Below, in pieces: positions 1 to 7,206 of a stretch of DNA of 20,118 bases. The stretch's first letter is position 1, and every line of letters begins with the position of its first letter. The notes under the pieces were generated by a model. The model ran no database searches and was not told the DNA's origin. It worked only from the letters and a program-made list of their open reading frames with translations. The stretch spans positions 1-20,118 of the forward strand of contig DAOTFU010000018.1 in NCBI GenBank assembly GCA_035446765.1, given 5' to 3'. The stretch comes from JALOAF01 sp035446765. GTDB taxonomy: Bacteria > Patescibacteriota > Gracilibacteria > Absconditabacterales > Absconditicoccaceae. Position numbers and translations under genes: made by a program.

Positions 1-20
1 ATAAATATATAAAAGAATGA

Positions 21-48
21 TTGAATGTTTTCATGTGTACATTATAAA
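21..48 (+). promoter_or_regulatory. Candidate promoter of the nuclease gene
   Basis: TTGAAT (21-26) and TATAAA (43-48) are separated by 16 bases and lie 27 bases upstream of the ATG at 75. It is a good sigma-70-like match in AT-rich DNA, where chance matches are common. No Shine-Dalgarno sequence is visible before the ATG. Confidence 0.4.
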
Positions 49-74
49 ATCACAGTTTATTATTTCAATACAAA

Positions 75-461
75 ATGGAACAAAATTTACCATTCATTAT
101 CATATGAATAATTATAGGTTGTATAATATGATATCTCATAGCAAAGATCTATTTTTTTAGTAAAATCAGATGACAAAGAAAAAACGCCGTAGAAAGATCA
201 AAAAATGTACTCATGTGACAAGTAAATGAAAAAATAGCACCAATATTGCCCAATTTTCCATACAACTACAAAGATCTAGTTTTCATAGGAAAATGAATAG
301 ATTATGTAGTATTTGATGGTCTATCTACAGGAAATCTTAGAGAGATAGTATTTTTGGAAATAAAAAGTGGTGTAGCAAATCTAAATAGAAACGAAAGAAT
401 GGTAAAAAACTGTATAAGTAGTTGAAATATATCGTATGATATACTCAGAATTAAGAGATAG
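75..461 (+). CDS. Membrane-anchored Holliday-junction-resolvase-like endonuclease
   Basis: A 128-residue protein read with UGA as glycine. Residues 7-28 form one hydrophobic helix (FIIIGIIIGCIIGYLIAKIYFF), followed by a basic stretch and a soluble domain. That domain matches the family of endonucleases related to archaeal Holliday junction resolvases (Pfam Endonuc_Holl) in the FPYNYKD segment (61-67), DYVVFDG (76-82), and VFLEIKSG (92-99), with E95-x-K97 as the likely PD-(D/E)xK pair and D76 as the acidic partner. The C-terminal RNERMVKNCI resembles the family's RERRVRDAV region. The start is the ATG just before the hydrophobic helix, and the stop is TAG. A DNA-processing role is known only by family; the substrate is unknown. 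The N-terminal anchor would place the nuclease at the membrane. Confidence 0.75.
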
Positions 462-491
462 ACTAATCCTATTGAGAATAAATTTTAAGGA

Positions 492-567
492 TATGCCGTG
501 GTATTTTGGTTCAGAAAGCAAATTATGACAATAAATTGATTTCTGGTTTCAAAATGCAGACGGCATA
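492..567 (+). other. Long rod-like imperfect hairpin after the nuclease gene
   Basis: Nested complementary segments form a rod: TATGCCGT (492-499) with ACGGCATA (560-567), ATTTTG (503-508) with CAAAAT (550-555), CAGAAA (512-517) with TTTCTG (540-545), and AATT pairs near the loop at 525-533. The internal loops are small. The conserved GGAA loop of SRP RNA is absent, so it is not called as 4.5S RNA. It could be a 3' UTR element of the upstream gene or part of a small RNA ending at the terminator at 592-636. Confidence 0.5.
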
Positions 568-591
568 ACACATATTATATCACAAAATTAT

Positions 592-636
592 AAAAAATGT
601 CCTAAAAATCGATATTTCGGGGACATTTTTTGGTTT
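592..636 (+). terminator. Rho-independent terminator
   Basis: AAAAAATGTCC (592-602) is perfectly complementary to GGACATTTTTT (621-631) over 11 bp, and the second arm ends in a T tract. It closes the transcript that starts at the nuclease gene and also follows the rod hairpin. Confidence 0.65.
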
Positions 637-639
637 TAT

Positions 640-936
640 ACAAACTACAGATATAATTGTATTAACGCAACGACTTATAACAAGGCTCTACTACACAAGG
701 TCTGTTTCAGATCTTATAACCTTACATTAGGTTGTCGTGTTAGAGGTATTCCTCTTTAAAACTATCCAGATCAGTTACCAAACAAGGTCGGATAGAACCC
801 CAACGGAGAGCTTCGGATTACTTATACTACCAATCTAAACAGTTTGTGAATTAAATATAAACTATTTAAATTGGTTATATGAAACCAAACCGAAGCTCTC
901 CATAGAGAGCTATTGGTTTTCCAATAGCTTTTTTTT
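640..936 (+). ncRNA. Structured RNA region, riboswitch- or attenuator-like
   Basis: This stretch is clearly richer in G and C than its surroundings and has no convincing gene. Visible stems are 697-704 with 708-723 (AAGG-TCTG/CAGA-CCTT), 742-746 with 751-755 (AGAGG/CCTCT, tetraloop TATT), 762-767 with 790-795 (CTATCC/GGATAG, continued inward by GATC/GGTC), and a perfect 12-bp stem 805-816 with 890-901. That stem encloses a second helix, 829-842 with 862-875. Its 3' arm can instead pair AGCTCTC (894-900) with GAGAGCT (905-911), which overlaps the 5' arm of the terminator at 908-936. The P1, anti-terminator and terminator arms are thus mutually exclusive. Key motifs of tmRNA, RNase P RNA and SRP RNA were looked for and not found. 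The nearest gene downstream is the small membrane protein at 1023. The 5' limit is approximate. Confidence 0.55.
908..936 (+). terminator. Terminator ending the structured RNA
   Basis: AGCTATTGG (908-916) pairs with CCAATAGCT (921-929) around a TTTT loop, followed by a run of T. Its first four bases are shared with a competing hairpin (894-911). Confidence 0.75.
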
Positions 937-991
937 ATTGACTTTTATTGACATTATTTTTTATTGACATTATTAAAAATAAAAATATGCT
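935..991 (+). promoter_or_regulatory. Promoter with three TTATTGAC repeats
   Basis: TTGACA (964-969), a 16-base spacer and TATGCT (986-991) lie 31 bases before the ATG at 1023. The octamer TTATTGAC occurs three times (935-942, 945-952, 961-968), so more than one -35 box or a repeated operator is possible. Confidence 0.5.
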
Positions 992-1022
992 CAAAATACA
1001 AACTTAAAAAATCTTATTTATC

Positions 1023-1226
1023 ATGAACAAATCTATTTTACGTAATGGTGGCTGGTCAATAATACCTGTCTGTTTAATCTGTCTACTTATCATATTATAT
1101 GGCCTATTAAACAATACAACAGCTACAGAACTATCTGGAATTCCTGTGTATTTTCTGGTATTTGGTGTGCCAACGTTAATTCAAATAAGAATTAACATCA
1201 AAGAAAACAAAACAATTTTAAATTAA
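1023..1226 (+). CDS. Small two-helix membrane protein
   Basis: This 67-residue protein has no recognised family. It has a short polar N-terminus with NGGW, a hydrophobic helix at about 12-29, a polar loop (NNTTATEL), a second hydrophobic segment at about 39-53, and a charged tail (RINIKENK). This is the layout of a two-spanning small membrane protein with both ends probably cytoplasmic. It stands alone between a promoter (TTGACA-16-TATGCT) and a clear terminator, which supports it as a real monocistronic gene. It contains no in-frame TGA, so the frame holds under either code. The structured RNA just upstream may control it, but the promoter at 964-991 lies downstream of that RNA's terminator and could drive it independently. 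Confidence 0.6.
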   Translation: MNKSILRNGGWSIIPVCLICLLIILYGLLNNTTATELSGIPVYFLVFGVPTLIQIRINIKENKTILN

Positions 1227-1233
1227 CAAAACA

Positions 1234-1264
1234 GTCTGTATGTATCTTCATACAGGCTTTTTTC
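1234..1264 (+). terminator. Rho-independent terminator
   Basis: CTGTATG (1236-1242) and CATACAG (1249-1255) form a 7-bp stem with a 6-base loop, followed by GCTTTTTT. It lies 10 bases after the stop of the small membrane protein gene. Confidence 0.8.
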
Positions 1265-1321
1265 ATTACTAAAAGGATGAATTTCTCACCTAGGTAAAAA
1301 TAACATCCGGATAGATCTACT

Positions 1322-3025
1322 CTACCCAACAAATTCTTTCAATCTTTTCTCTACTCTATCTTTACCCATCACTTTCATCACAGAAAATAAGTCTGGAGTC
1401 CTCATCGATGCACAAAGTCCAACTCTAAGAACCATTGCTAATTCTCCAACCTTTCCAATATATCATCATTCTTTAAATTCTCCATTATTTCAAGCAAATC
1501 AATGTTTTTTACCAACCTCTTTCAATTGAGCAAACCACTCCTCTACAGTCATACTCAAATCTAAAACACTCAGATATTCATCCATAAATTTAGATACTAC
1601 ATCCATATCTAATTCGGCTAATTTCTTAAACTCTTCATCTCAATTCTCCATTTTCAATTTTACATTTTCAATTAATTTCAAGTATTCGCTATCAAAGAAG
1701 AATCTCAACTGCGAATCAACATCTTTAAATGTATAAAATCTTTTTGGATCTTTTTCAGCTTGCCCCGTTCATTGCGGGGTAAATCTTTCTATATTTAAAG
1801 CAGCTTTGGTATAATCCTCATCTTGCTTCATCAAATTGGCCAAATCTAGATTAAATTGTTCTGCTCGTTCCAAGCTTTCTTTAAACAATTGCTCTGTAGA
1901 AATCCTAGAAAGATATTCATTATTTATACTTTCCATCTTTACAAGATCAAATAGTGCTCCAGATTTATTCATCTTTTCCAATACAAATTCACGATCTAAC
2001 AAAGTTTTGTCTGTATTTTCCTTTTGCCATTCTTCAAAACCAGAATCCATAATTGTATAAAGATAATCCAATATTCATTGGACAGCATAACCATGCTCAA
2101 AGAAATATTTTACATCAGCCTCAGGATCTTTCCTTTTTGAGAGTTTTCTTTTTTTACCAGTATCTTCATCATTTTTCAAAAGCTGTGCCAAATGACAATA
2201 TTTTGGTGCAGGTAAGTCAAATGCACCAAACAATTGTAAATGAAGAGGCACAGAAGTAAGCCATTCCTCTGCCCTGATTATATGACTAACTCTCATAAGA
2301 TAATCATCCACCACATGTGCCAAATGATAAGTAGGAAGTCAGTCTGACTTGATCAAAACAATATCATTGTAATTATCTATCATATTCACTTTTCATCTCA
2401 AAACATCTTCAAAAATAATCTTTTTTTGAGTATCTCCATGAGATCTAAATCTGATAATATAATCTGAATCTTCCTTTACTTTTTCTATCAGCTCATCTAC
2501 AGATTTATTTCTATATATTGAATAATTTCCATATATTCATGGCATTATCTTAGCTTTTTGCTGTTGTTGTCTAGTCTTGTCTATTTCTTCATTGGACATC
2601 CAACATGGATAAGCCAATCACTTTGCAATTAATTCTTTGACAAAAACATGATACAAATGTTTTCTCTCAGATTGAACATATGGCCCATAATTTCATACAT
2701 TTGATCAATTATCTCACATTGGTCCTTCATCAATATTCATTCCAAAAGTTTTCATAGAATTTAATAAAGATTCTGTAGCTCATTCTACTTGTCTTTTTTG
2801 ATCTGTATCCTCTACTCTCAATATGAAAGTTCCATCATTTTGTTTTACAAATCTCCATGCTGCAAAAGCTGCAAAAACTCATCCAATGTGCAAAAATCCA
2901 GTAGGACTAGGTGCAAATCTACTACATACTTCATTATCTCTTTTGGGATACTTTTTTTCTAAATCACTTATTGTTTCCTTAATTTCTGAAAACATAAAAT
3001 CCGCTAAATCTTTCCAGTCTGCCAT
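1322..3025 (-). CDS. gltX: Glutamyl-tRNA synthetase
   Basis: A 567-residue class I aminoacyl-tRNA synthetase that charges tRNA-Glu (or Glu/Gln if non-discriminating). The catalytic signatures are present: RFAPSPTGFLHIGG at 36-49 (the HIGH motif, with G49 encoded by TGA) and KLSKR at 294-298 (the KMSKS motif). Between them lie LRVEDTDQ and the tRNA-binding VDDYLMRVSHIIRAEEW segment. The C-terminal third is helical and ends in VEKRLKEFVG, as expected for the anticodon-binding domain. The ATG start gives about 35 residues before RFAPSP, longer than usual for GltX; no later ATG fits. Many in-frame TGA codons are read as glycine. It stands alone, with a promoter candidate at 3064-3093 and no terminator recognised after the stop. 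Confidence 0.95.
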
Positions 3026-3063
3026 ATTTTTTGAAATAGTAAAAAAATAAATACACTAAGGTA

Positions 3064-3093
3064 ATTATATAGTTTTATAGGCAAAAAATTCAA
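3064..3093 (-). promoter_or_regulatory. Candidate gltX promoter
   Basis: Read on the minus strand: TTGAAT (3093-3088), an 18-base spacer and TATAAT (3069-3064), 38 bases upstream of the gltX ATG. The rest of 3094-3350 shows no gene. It holds AT-rich DNA and an 8-bp inverted repeat AGTTATCT/AGATAACT around 3300-3330. Confidence 0.4.
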
Positions 3094-3351
3094 TCTTTAA
3101 TTAATATTTTTAAACAAAAAATTTATAAAATATACTTAGTCAAAAAATAAGCACTTCCATTGATAATTAAAATCAATTCTTACATTTCAATAGGAAATAT
3201 TTAATAATCAAGTATAAAGTTTAAAACTAATTTTTTATACAAATCATGTTCATATTTGTGACATAAGTAAGTAGTAAATGCAACATTCGTACAACCACGA
3301 GTTATCTGTCATATCCCTTATAGATAACTAAGTCCTTTCTGAAAGAAATTT

Positions 3352-3365
3352 GGAGGGGATTTTTT
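3352..3365 (+). repeat. Left 14-bp inverted repeat (GGAGGGGATTTTTT)
   Basis: This is the exact reverse complement of 4358-4371. The two copies bound the minus-strand gene 3364-4167 together with its promoter, giving a unit of 1020 bp. The gene's stop codon overlaps the last two bases. Outside both copies, reading outward, a similar sequence follows (AGGGATATGACAGATAAC on the left, AGGGATACGAACAGACAAC on the right). Confidence 0.6.
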
Positions 3366-4167
3366 ATTTTAATTTAGATTTTTTAACTAAAGGTATATGA
3401 TTTGCATACCTAAAAGAATCTTCAGTAACACATTTTTCCAACTCCTTTTGTACATCTTTTAAAAAAGATTCGGGTGTCCAATTATTATAACGAGAAACTT
3501 CAGAAATAGGAAATTCTAAACCTAGTATTTTCGCAGCGATCTTACCCTTTTCTGCTCAGTGTAATAATGTTCTTAAACGCTCAAAATCCCCTTGAGTGTA
3601 ATTAAAAATAGACAAAAGCAATGTATTTTTGAAATGTCGATTTAATTGAGAACAGTAGAAATTAAAAAAATCACCATATTGTTTTAAAACCACATCATTA
3701 TTAGCACCCAATTCTGAAAGAACATTAAACAATTTATATGCTCATTCTCTTTGAGATATACTTATAAGATTCTCAAAATCCGTAAATGATATATCTGTTA
3801 ATTTATTTTTTTCTCCATTTTTAAGAACCATATCCATTGTCATTTCTACAAGTTTTTTTCTTTCTCTAATATTATCTAACAACCACTTATTTTCTTCTCT
3901 AAAGTTCCTAGCACGTTCTTTTTTTTTCTCTGTGATTTCTTCTTTAGATAAATTAGCAAAAAGTTCTTTGTCTTGAGAAATAAGTTCATCTGTTTGTGTT
4001 TTTACCTTATCTTTTAGTCGATCAAAGTTCCTAGCACGTTTTTTAATTTCTTCTTTAGATAAATTAGCAAAAAGTTCCTTGTCCTGAGAAACAAGCTTAT
4101 CTGTTTTTGTTTTTAGCTCAGCTTTTAGATCAGCTTTTAGATCAGCACGATTTTTTGGATTAGTCAT
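3364..4167 (-). CDS. Unknown charged coiled-coil protein with an NWTPE motif
   Basis: 267 residues, family not recognised. The N-terminal ~115 residues are highly charged and probably coiled coil, with a recent internal duplication: SQDKELFANLSKEEI occurs identically at 27-41 and 64-78, a 37-residue (111-bp) period also near-identical in the DNA. ADLKADLKAEL (8-18) is a smaller repeat. The C-terminal half looks globular and ends with NWTPESFLKDVQKELEKC, whose NWTPE (229-233) recurs in the protein encoded at 5326-7014. There is no signal peptide or membrane helix, so it is probably cytoplasmic. Two glycines are TGA codons. The promoter carries a G10 tract in its spacer, suggesting phase-variable expression. 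The unit is bounded by inverted repeats. Function unknown. Confidence 0.75.
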
Positions 4168-4197
4168 TTTTATAAAGTTATAAAATAAAGATACCTA

Positions 4198-4227
4198 ATT
4201 ATACTCCCCCCCCCCTCGATTTGTCAA
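4198..4227 (-). promoter_or_regulatory. Promoter with a G10 tract in the -35/-10 spacer
   Basis: On the minus strand, a perfect TTGACA (4227-4222) and a perfect TATAAT (4203-4198) are separated by 18 bases, of which ten are a run of G (4215-4206). Loss of one G would give the optimal 17-base spacer. The -10 lies 30 bases upstream of the ATG at 4167. This is the arrangement known for slippage-controlled promoters in pathogens such as Neisseria. Confidence 0.75.
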
Positions 4228-4322
4228 ATTTTTGAGTACTTTTTTTGACTAGGTGGGAACTGGGGTTTTGTGAGTTTTTTGAAAAAAGTCTAAGAAAATT
4301 GAGAATTTCTTTAATTTTTTGA

Positions 4323-4371
4323 TTGATTTATCTTATTTTTATGTTATCTTAATTTAGAAAAAATCCCCTCC
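4323..4371 (+). repeat. 49-bp repeat, copy 1
   Basis: Identical to 7089-7137 except for one base. Read on the plus strand it contains TTGATT (4323-4328), a 16-base spacer and TATCTT (4345-4350), a possible promoter towards the alpha-CTD-like gene. It ends in AAAAAATCCCCTCC, which is also the right inverted repeat. It lies upstream of the minus gene 3364-4167, as copy 2 lies upstream of the minus gene 5326-7014. Confidence 0.75.
4358..4371 (-). repeat. Right 14-bp inverted repeat
   Basis: AAAAAATCCCCTCC on the plus strand, the perfect reverse complement of 3352-3365. It is the end of the 49-bp repeat. CCCCTCC is also complementary to a strong Shine-Dalgarno sequence. Confidence 0.6.
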
Positions 4372-4382
4372 ATTAATTAAGT

Positions 4383-4456
4383 TAGGGATACGAACAGACA
4401 ACACGGCCTGCACGACATAACAAGTACGCTCGTACGAGGCTCAGACGTTGTCGGAC
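4383..4456 (+). other. GC-rich structured leader region
   Basis: A GC-rich island in AT-rich DNA with no gene. It contains the hairpin GTACG-CT-CGTAC, flanked by GCCT/AGGC and by CGACA/TGTCG complementarity. It shares GC(A)ACGAC..ATAACAAG..GCTC and a later TTGTCG with the structured RNA at about 665-740. It lies between the 49-bp repeat and the promoter at 4516 and could be a short RNA or a leader element. Confidence 0.35.
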
Positions 4457-4515
4457 ATCTACTTTTTGTTTCAAACAAGGAATAGAGAGGAAAGATTTTT
4501 AGAAGACAAATAGTA

Positions 4516-4558
4516 TTGACTTTTTATAGTAGAAATATATAATATAATATAATATAAT
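4516..4558 (+). promoter_or_regulatory. Promoter with tandem overlapping TATAAT boxes
   Basis: TTGACT (4516-4521) is followed after 16 bases by TATAAT (4538-4543). A 5-bp tandem repeat ATATA (four full units, 4537-4556) creates four overlapping TATAAT hexamers, at 4538, 4543, 4548 and 4553. Only the first is at a usable distance from the -35 box. Gain or loss of units would change the distance to the gene start at 4579. Confidence 0.6.
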
Positions 4559-4578
4559 TTATTTTGTTATTTCAAAAA

Positions 4579-5199
4579 ATGGAAAAAAATAAAATTACTT
4601 CTTTAGACTTACCTTTATTAGAGCAAGAATATATTAAAATCTTATGAGAGATACAAAATATGAAAAAGCGTATTATAGATTTATTAAAGTTTCAAGTAAC
4701 AATAGAAAATGAAGATGACACGGATAATTTTATCTGAAATATTAAAAAATCTATAAAATCTCTTGATAAGCAAGTTACAGAATCTGATTTATCAAAAGAG
4801 CTTACAGAAAAAAATAATTATCTAAAAAAAATTACTCAAGAATTAGAAAATAGAAGAAAAGAGCTTTTTGATAATTTTGATGCGACACTAATTCCATTAG
4901 ATAAATTATCTGTTATAAAATCATTTTTATCTAATTATCAAAAACCTAAATACAAAGAAAACATAAAACAACAAATAAAAATAACCCAACAATTTAGTAT
5001 GGATACACCATTAAGAGATTTAACTTTTTGTTTTTCTGTAAGAACACTAAATGGTTTAGTCGATATGAAAACATTATGAGAAATGATAAAACTATATCAA
5101 GAAGAATGAAAATTATGATTTTTAAAAAGACGTAATTTCTGAAAAAAAAGTCGAAAAGAAATAGAAACCTTTTTAGAAGAAAATGGATTTATAAAATAA
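4579..5199 (+). CDS. Orphan protein with RNA polymerase alpha-CTD-like domain
   Basis: 206 residues. Residues 1-135 are helical and charged, with a probable coiled coil at about 55-100. Residues 144-206 match the C-terminal domain of RpoA: PLRDLTFCFSVRTLNGL (144-160) corresponds to the helix that starts the alpha-CTD, and LKRRNFGKKSRKEIETFL (182-199) to its (helix-hairpin-helix) DNA-binding end with the conserved RNFGKKS (G188 is a TGA codon). In RpoA this domain binds UP-element DNA and activators. Here it is detached from the assembly domain, so the protein may bind DNA or compete with RpoA; this is inference. It has its own promoter with a tandem-repeat -10 region and ends at a perfect palindrome terminator. 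The start is the only upstream ATG in frame. Confidence 0.75.
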
Positions 5200-5210
5200 T
5201 ATTTATTAAG

Positions 5211-5248
5211 AAACAATAAGATACAAATTAATTTGTATCTTATTGTTT
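5211..5248. terminator. Perfect 38-bp palindrome, bidirectional terminator
   Basis: Bases 5211-5229 are the exact reverse complement of 5230-5248. The palindrome sits between the converging alpha-CTD-like gene (stop 5199) and the minus-strand gene ending at 5326, and begins with A-rich and ends with T-rich sequence, so it can end transcription from both sides. Confidence 0.75.
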
Positions 5249-5325
5249 AATTGAAAAGTTCAAATTTTTCCTATAATAAATTAAGATATTCTTTTCATCA
5301 TAATTCAAAAACTTTTTTTGATAAT

Positions 5326-7014
5326 CTAACTAAGAGTTCATGTTACATTTATATCTAATTTTTTTAAAGTTTTAGGATCAATGATAACCATATTATACTT
5401 ATCATCATTTGTACTAACAGTAAGAATTTCTTTACCATCCTTTAAATAATTTTTGGAAAAAACTGAAGTAACAATTAATTTTCCATCATAATATCATCTT
5501 GTTTTGGATGTAACTATTCAATCATTTATACTAACTGGTTCTAAATTATGAATATCTATTATTAACTCTTTATTTTTATCATCTTCTATTTGATAACACT
5601 CCTTGTCTCACAATAAATATTTATTATTCTTATTTAAATCCTTAATTATATTATCTGTTCATTTAATTTTTAGTGGTTCTCATGTTTCTCAGTCTACTAT
5701 TATTCATTTTTTTCGTTTTTTGGTTTTTACAACATATAAAAGCCTATCTCAAATTCTTTCAGAATTAGATATTTCTTTTACTTCAGTAATAATATCATCA
5801 GTTCCATTAATTTTAATTGGTTCCAAAGTTTCCTCATCTATAAAAAACTTACGATTAACCATTCTTCATTTTTTGTTTGAAAAATTTATTGTTTCACTAC
5901 TAAAATAATGAATAGGTTTATCTGTTCACTTAACTTTTAATAACTCAAATGTCTCTGCATCTATAATAAAATCACCTTCATTATTAGATACTCTTAAAAC
6001 ACGCTTATTTCATAAATTATCATACTCATTTATTCTTGTTACTAATTTGCCATCAATTTTGATATCATTATATGGTTGCATAGTATCAATATCTAATATT
6101 AATGGTCATTTGTCAGTTCAAGCATTAATCAGATTTTTATCTCAAACTTTTATTTCACCATTTCTATCTAATCGCTCTATATGATTTTTTTTACCCTCAG
6201 TATCAACTTCTAATATATTTCAATTTACAATATCCATAAAACCCATTCATTCTATATACACATACATATTTCATTTAATTTCATGGGCTCTGTGTTCCCC
6301 TTTCAAAGTATTAGACAATCACATACCAGACAAAATCTCTTTACGCTTAATTACATCATCAATTCTAACAACAAGTTGTAAAATTATGTTTGATAAACTT
6401 GAATATGGTCTTAAAGAGGAAAAACTATTTCTTTCCGATTCATACCTTTCCAATTCCTTTAAGTTATATAGTAGAAAATTAGAATTTATTATATCCATAA
6501 GTTTTATAATATTTTCTATATTAGGTTTATATAATTTATTTTTCTTTAAAAATTCATATGTACTATCCAAACATTTAATTGAATTATTTAATCTTAAATT
6601 ATCTAATTGTTTTTCATACGAATATACCGGTGTATATTTATAAATAACATCAATTATTGCTGGCAAGTTATCTGGCGAAATATATTTATTTTTTTTAATA
6701 TATTCATTTATCCATTCTTTATATTCTTCTGGTGTCCAATTTTGCACTTCTGCCAACCTCAAAAAATCATCTATGTTTAAATCTTTGCTTTTATCACTAT
6801 ATTTTAAATTATCAATCAATCATCTCTGATATTTACCTTTCTGAAACCTTTTTTTTAATCATCTTTTATCTCATGACACAGCAAGAGCTGTCTCATCTTT
6901 AAGATTTGGATCTTTCAATCTATCTGCATATTTTTCTCAAATTTTAGGTTTTTCATTTTCATGGACTAAATTCACATCTCATCATTCTTGAAGAAATTTT
7001 TGTTTAGTAGACAT
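5326..7014 (-). CDS. Unknown two-part protein: helical NWTPE region plus WG-like repeats
   Basis: 562 residues with many TGA glycines; no family assigned. The N-terminal part (about 1-235) is helical and charged, with NWTPE at 92-96 as in the protein encoded at 3364-4167. The C-terminal part (about 240-562) consists of beta-rich repeats of about 45-50 residues with a recurring core such as ETFELLKVKGTDKPI, ETLEPIKINGTDDII and ETGEPLKIKGTDNII, then HNLEPVSIND and PKTLKKLDINVTG. This resembles WG or beta-propeller repeats that bind other molecules; the resemblance is by eye. There is no signal peptide or membrane helix. The start is the ATG at 7014, 38 bases after a TATAAT box. It shares the upstream 49-bp repeat and the NWTPE motif with the gene at 3364-4167. 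Confidence 0.75.
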
Positions 7015-7051
7015 TACAAAATAATAAACATTTAAAAATCAACATAGTTAA

Positions 7052-7079
7052 ATTATAATCAGAACTCAAAAAAAAGCAA
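7052..7079 (-). promoter_or_regulatory. Candidate promoter of the WG-like-repeat gene
   Basis: On the minus strand: TTGCTT (7079-7074), a 16-base spacer and a perfect TATAAT (7057-7052), 38 bases before the ATG at 7014. The 49-bp repeat begins 10 bases further upstream. Confidence 0.5.
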
Positions 7080-7088
7080 ATTTTACGC

Positions 7089-7137
7089 TTGATTTATCTT
7101 ATTTCTATGTTATCTTAATTTAGAAAAAATCCCCTCC
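7089..7137 (+). repeat. 49-bp repeat, copy 2
   Basis: It matches 4323-4371 at 48 of 49 positions. On the plus strand it carries TTGATT (7089-7094), 16 bases and TATCTT (7111-7116), pointing towards nusA 134 bases away. Identity drops abruptly at both edges, so the repeat is a discrete unit. Confidence 0.75.
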
Positions 7138-7206
7138 GTTATATTAAAAACTCAAACAAAAAACATTAAACTTGCAAAACCTATCAAAATCAGTACTAAA
7201 TTAATG

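Noticed and set aside
535..759. Open frame reading through the rod hairpin and the terminator into the structured RNA
   Set aside because: It has no ATG, GTG or TTG at its start, spans a strong terminator, and matches no family; the RNA structure explains the region better.
640..936. tmRNA, RNase P RNA or SRP RNA
   Set aside because: No tRNA-like end with T-arm, no GAGGAAAGTCC region and no GGAA apical motif were found, so no known name was given.
6386..6643. Plus-strand open frame inside the WG-like-repeat gene
   Set aside because: It is a shadow of the minus-strand gene, which continues through TGA codons on both sides.
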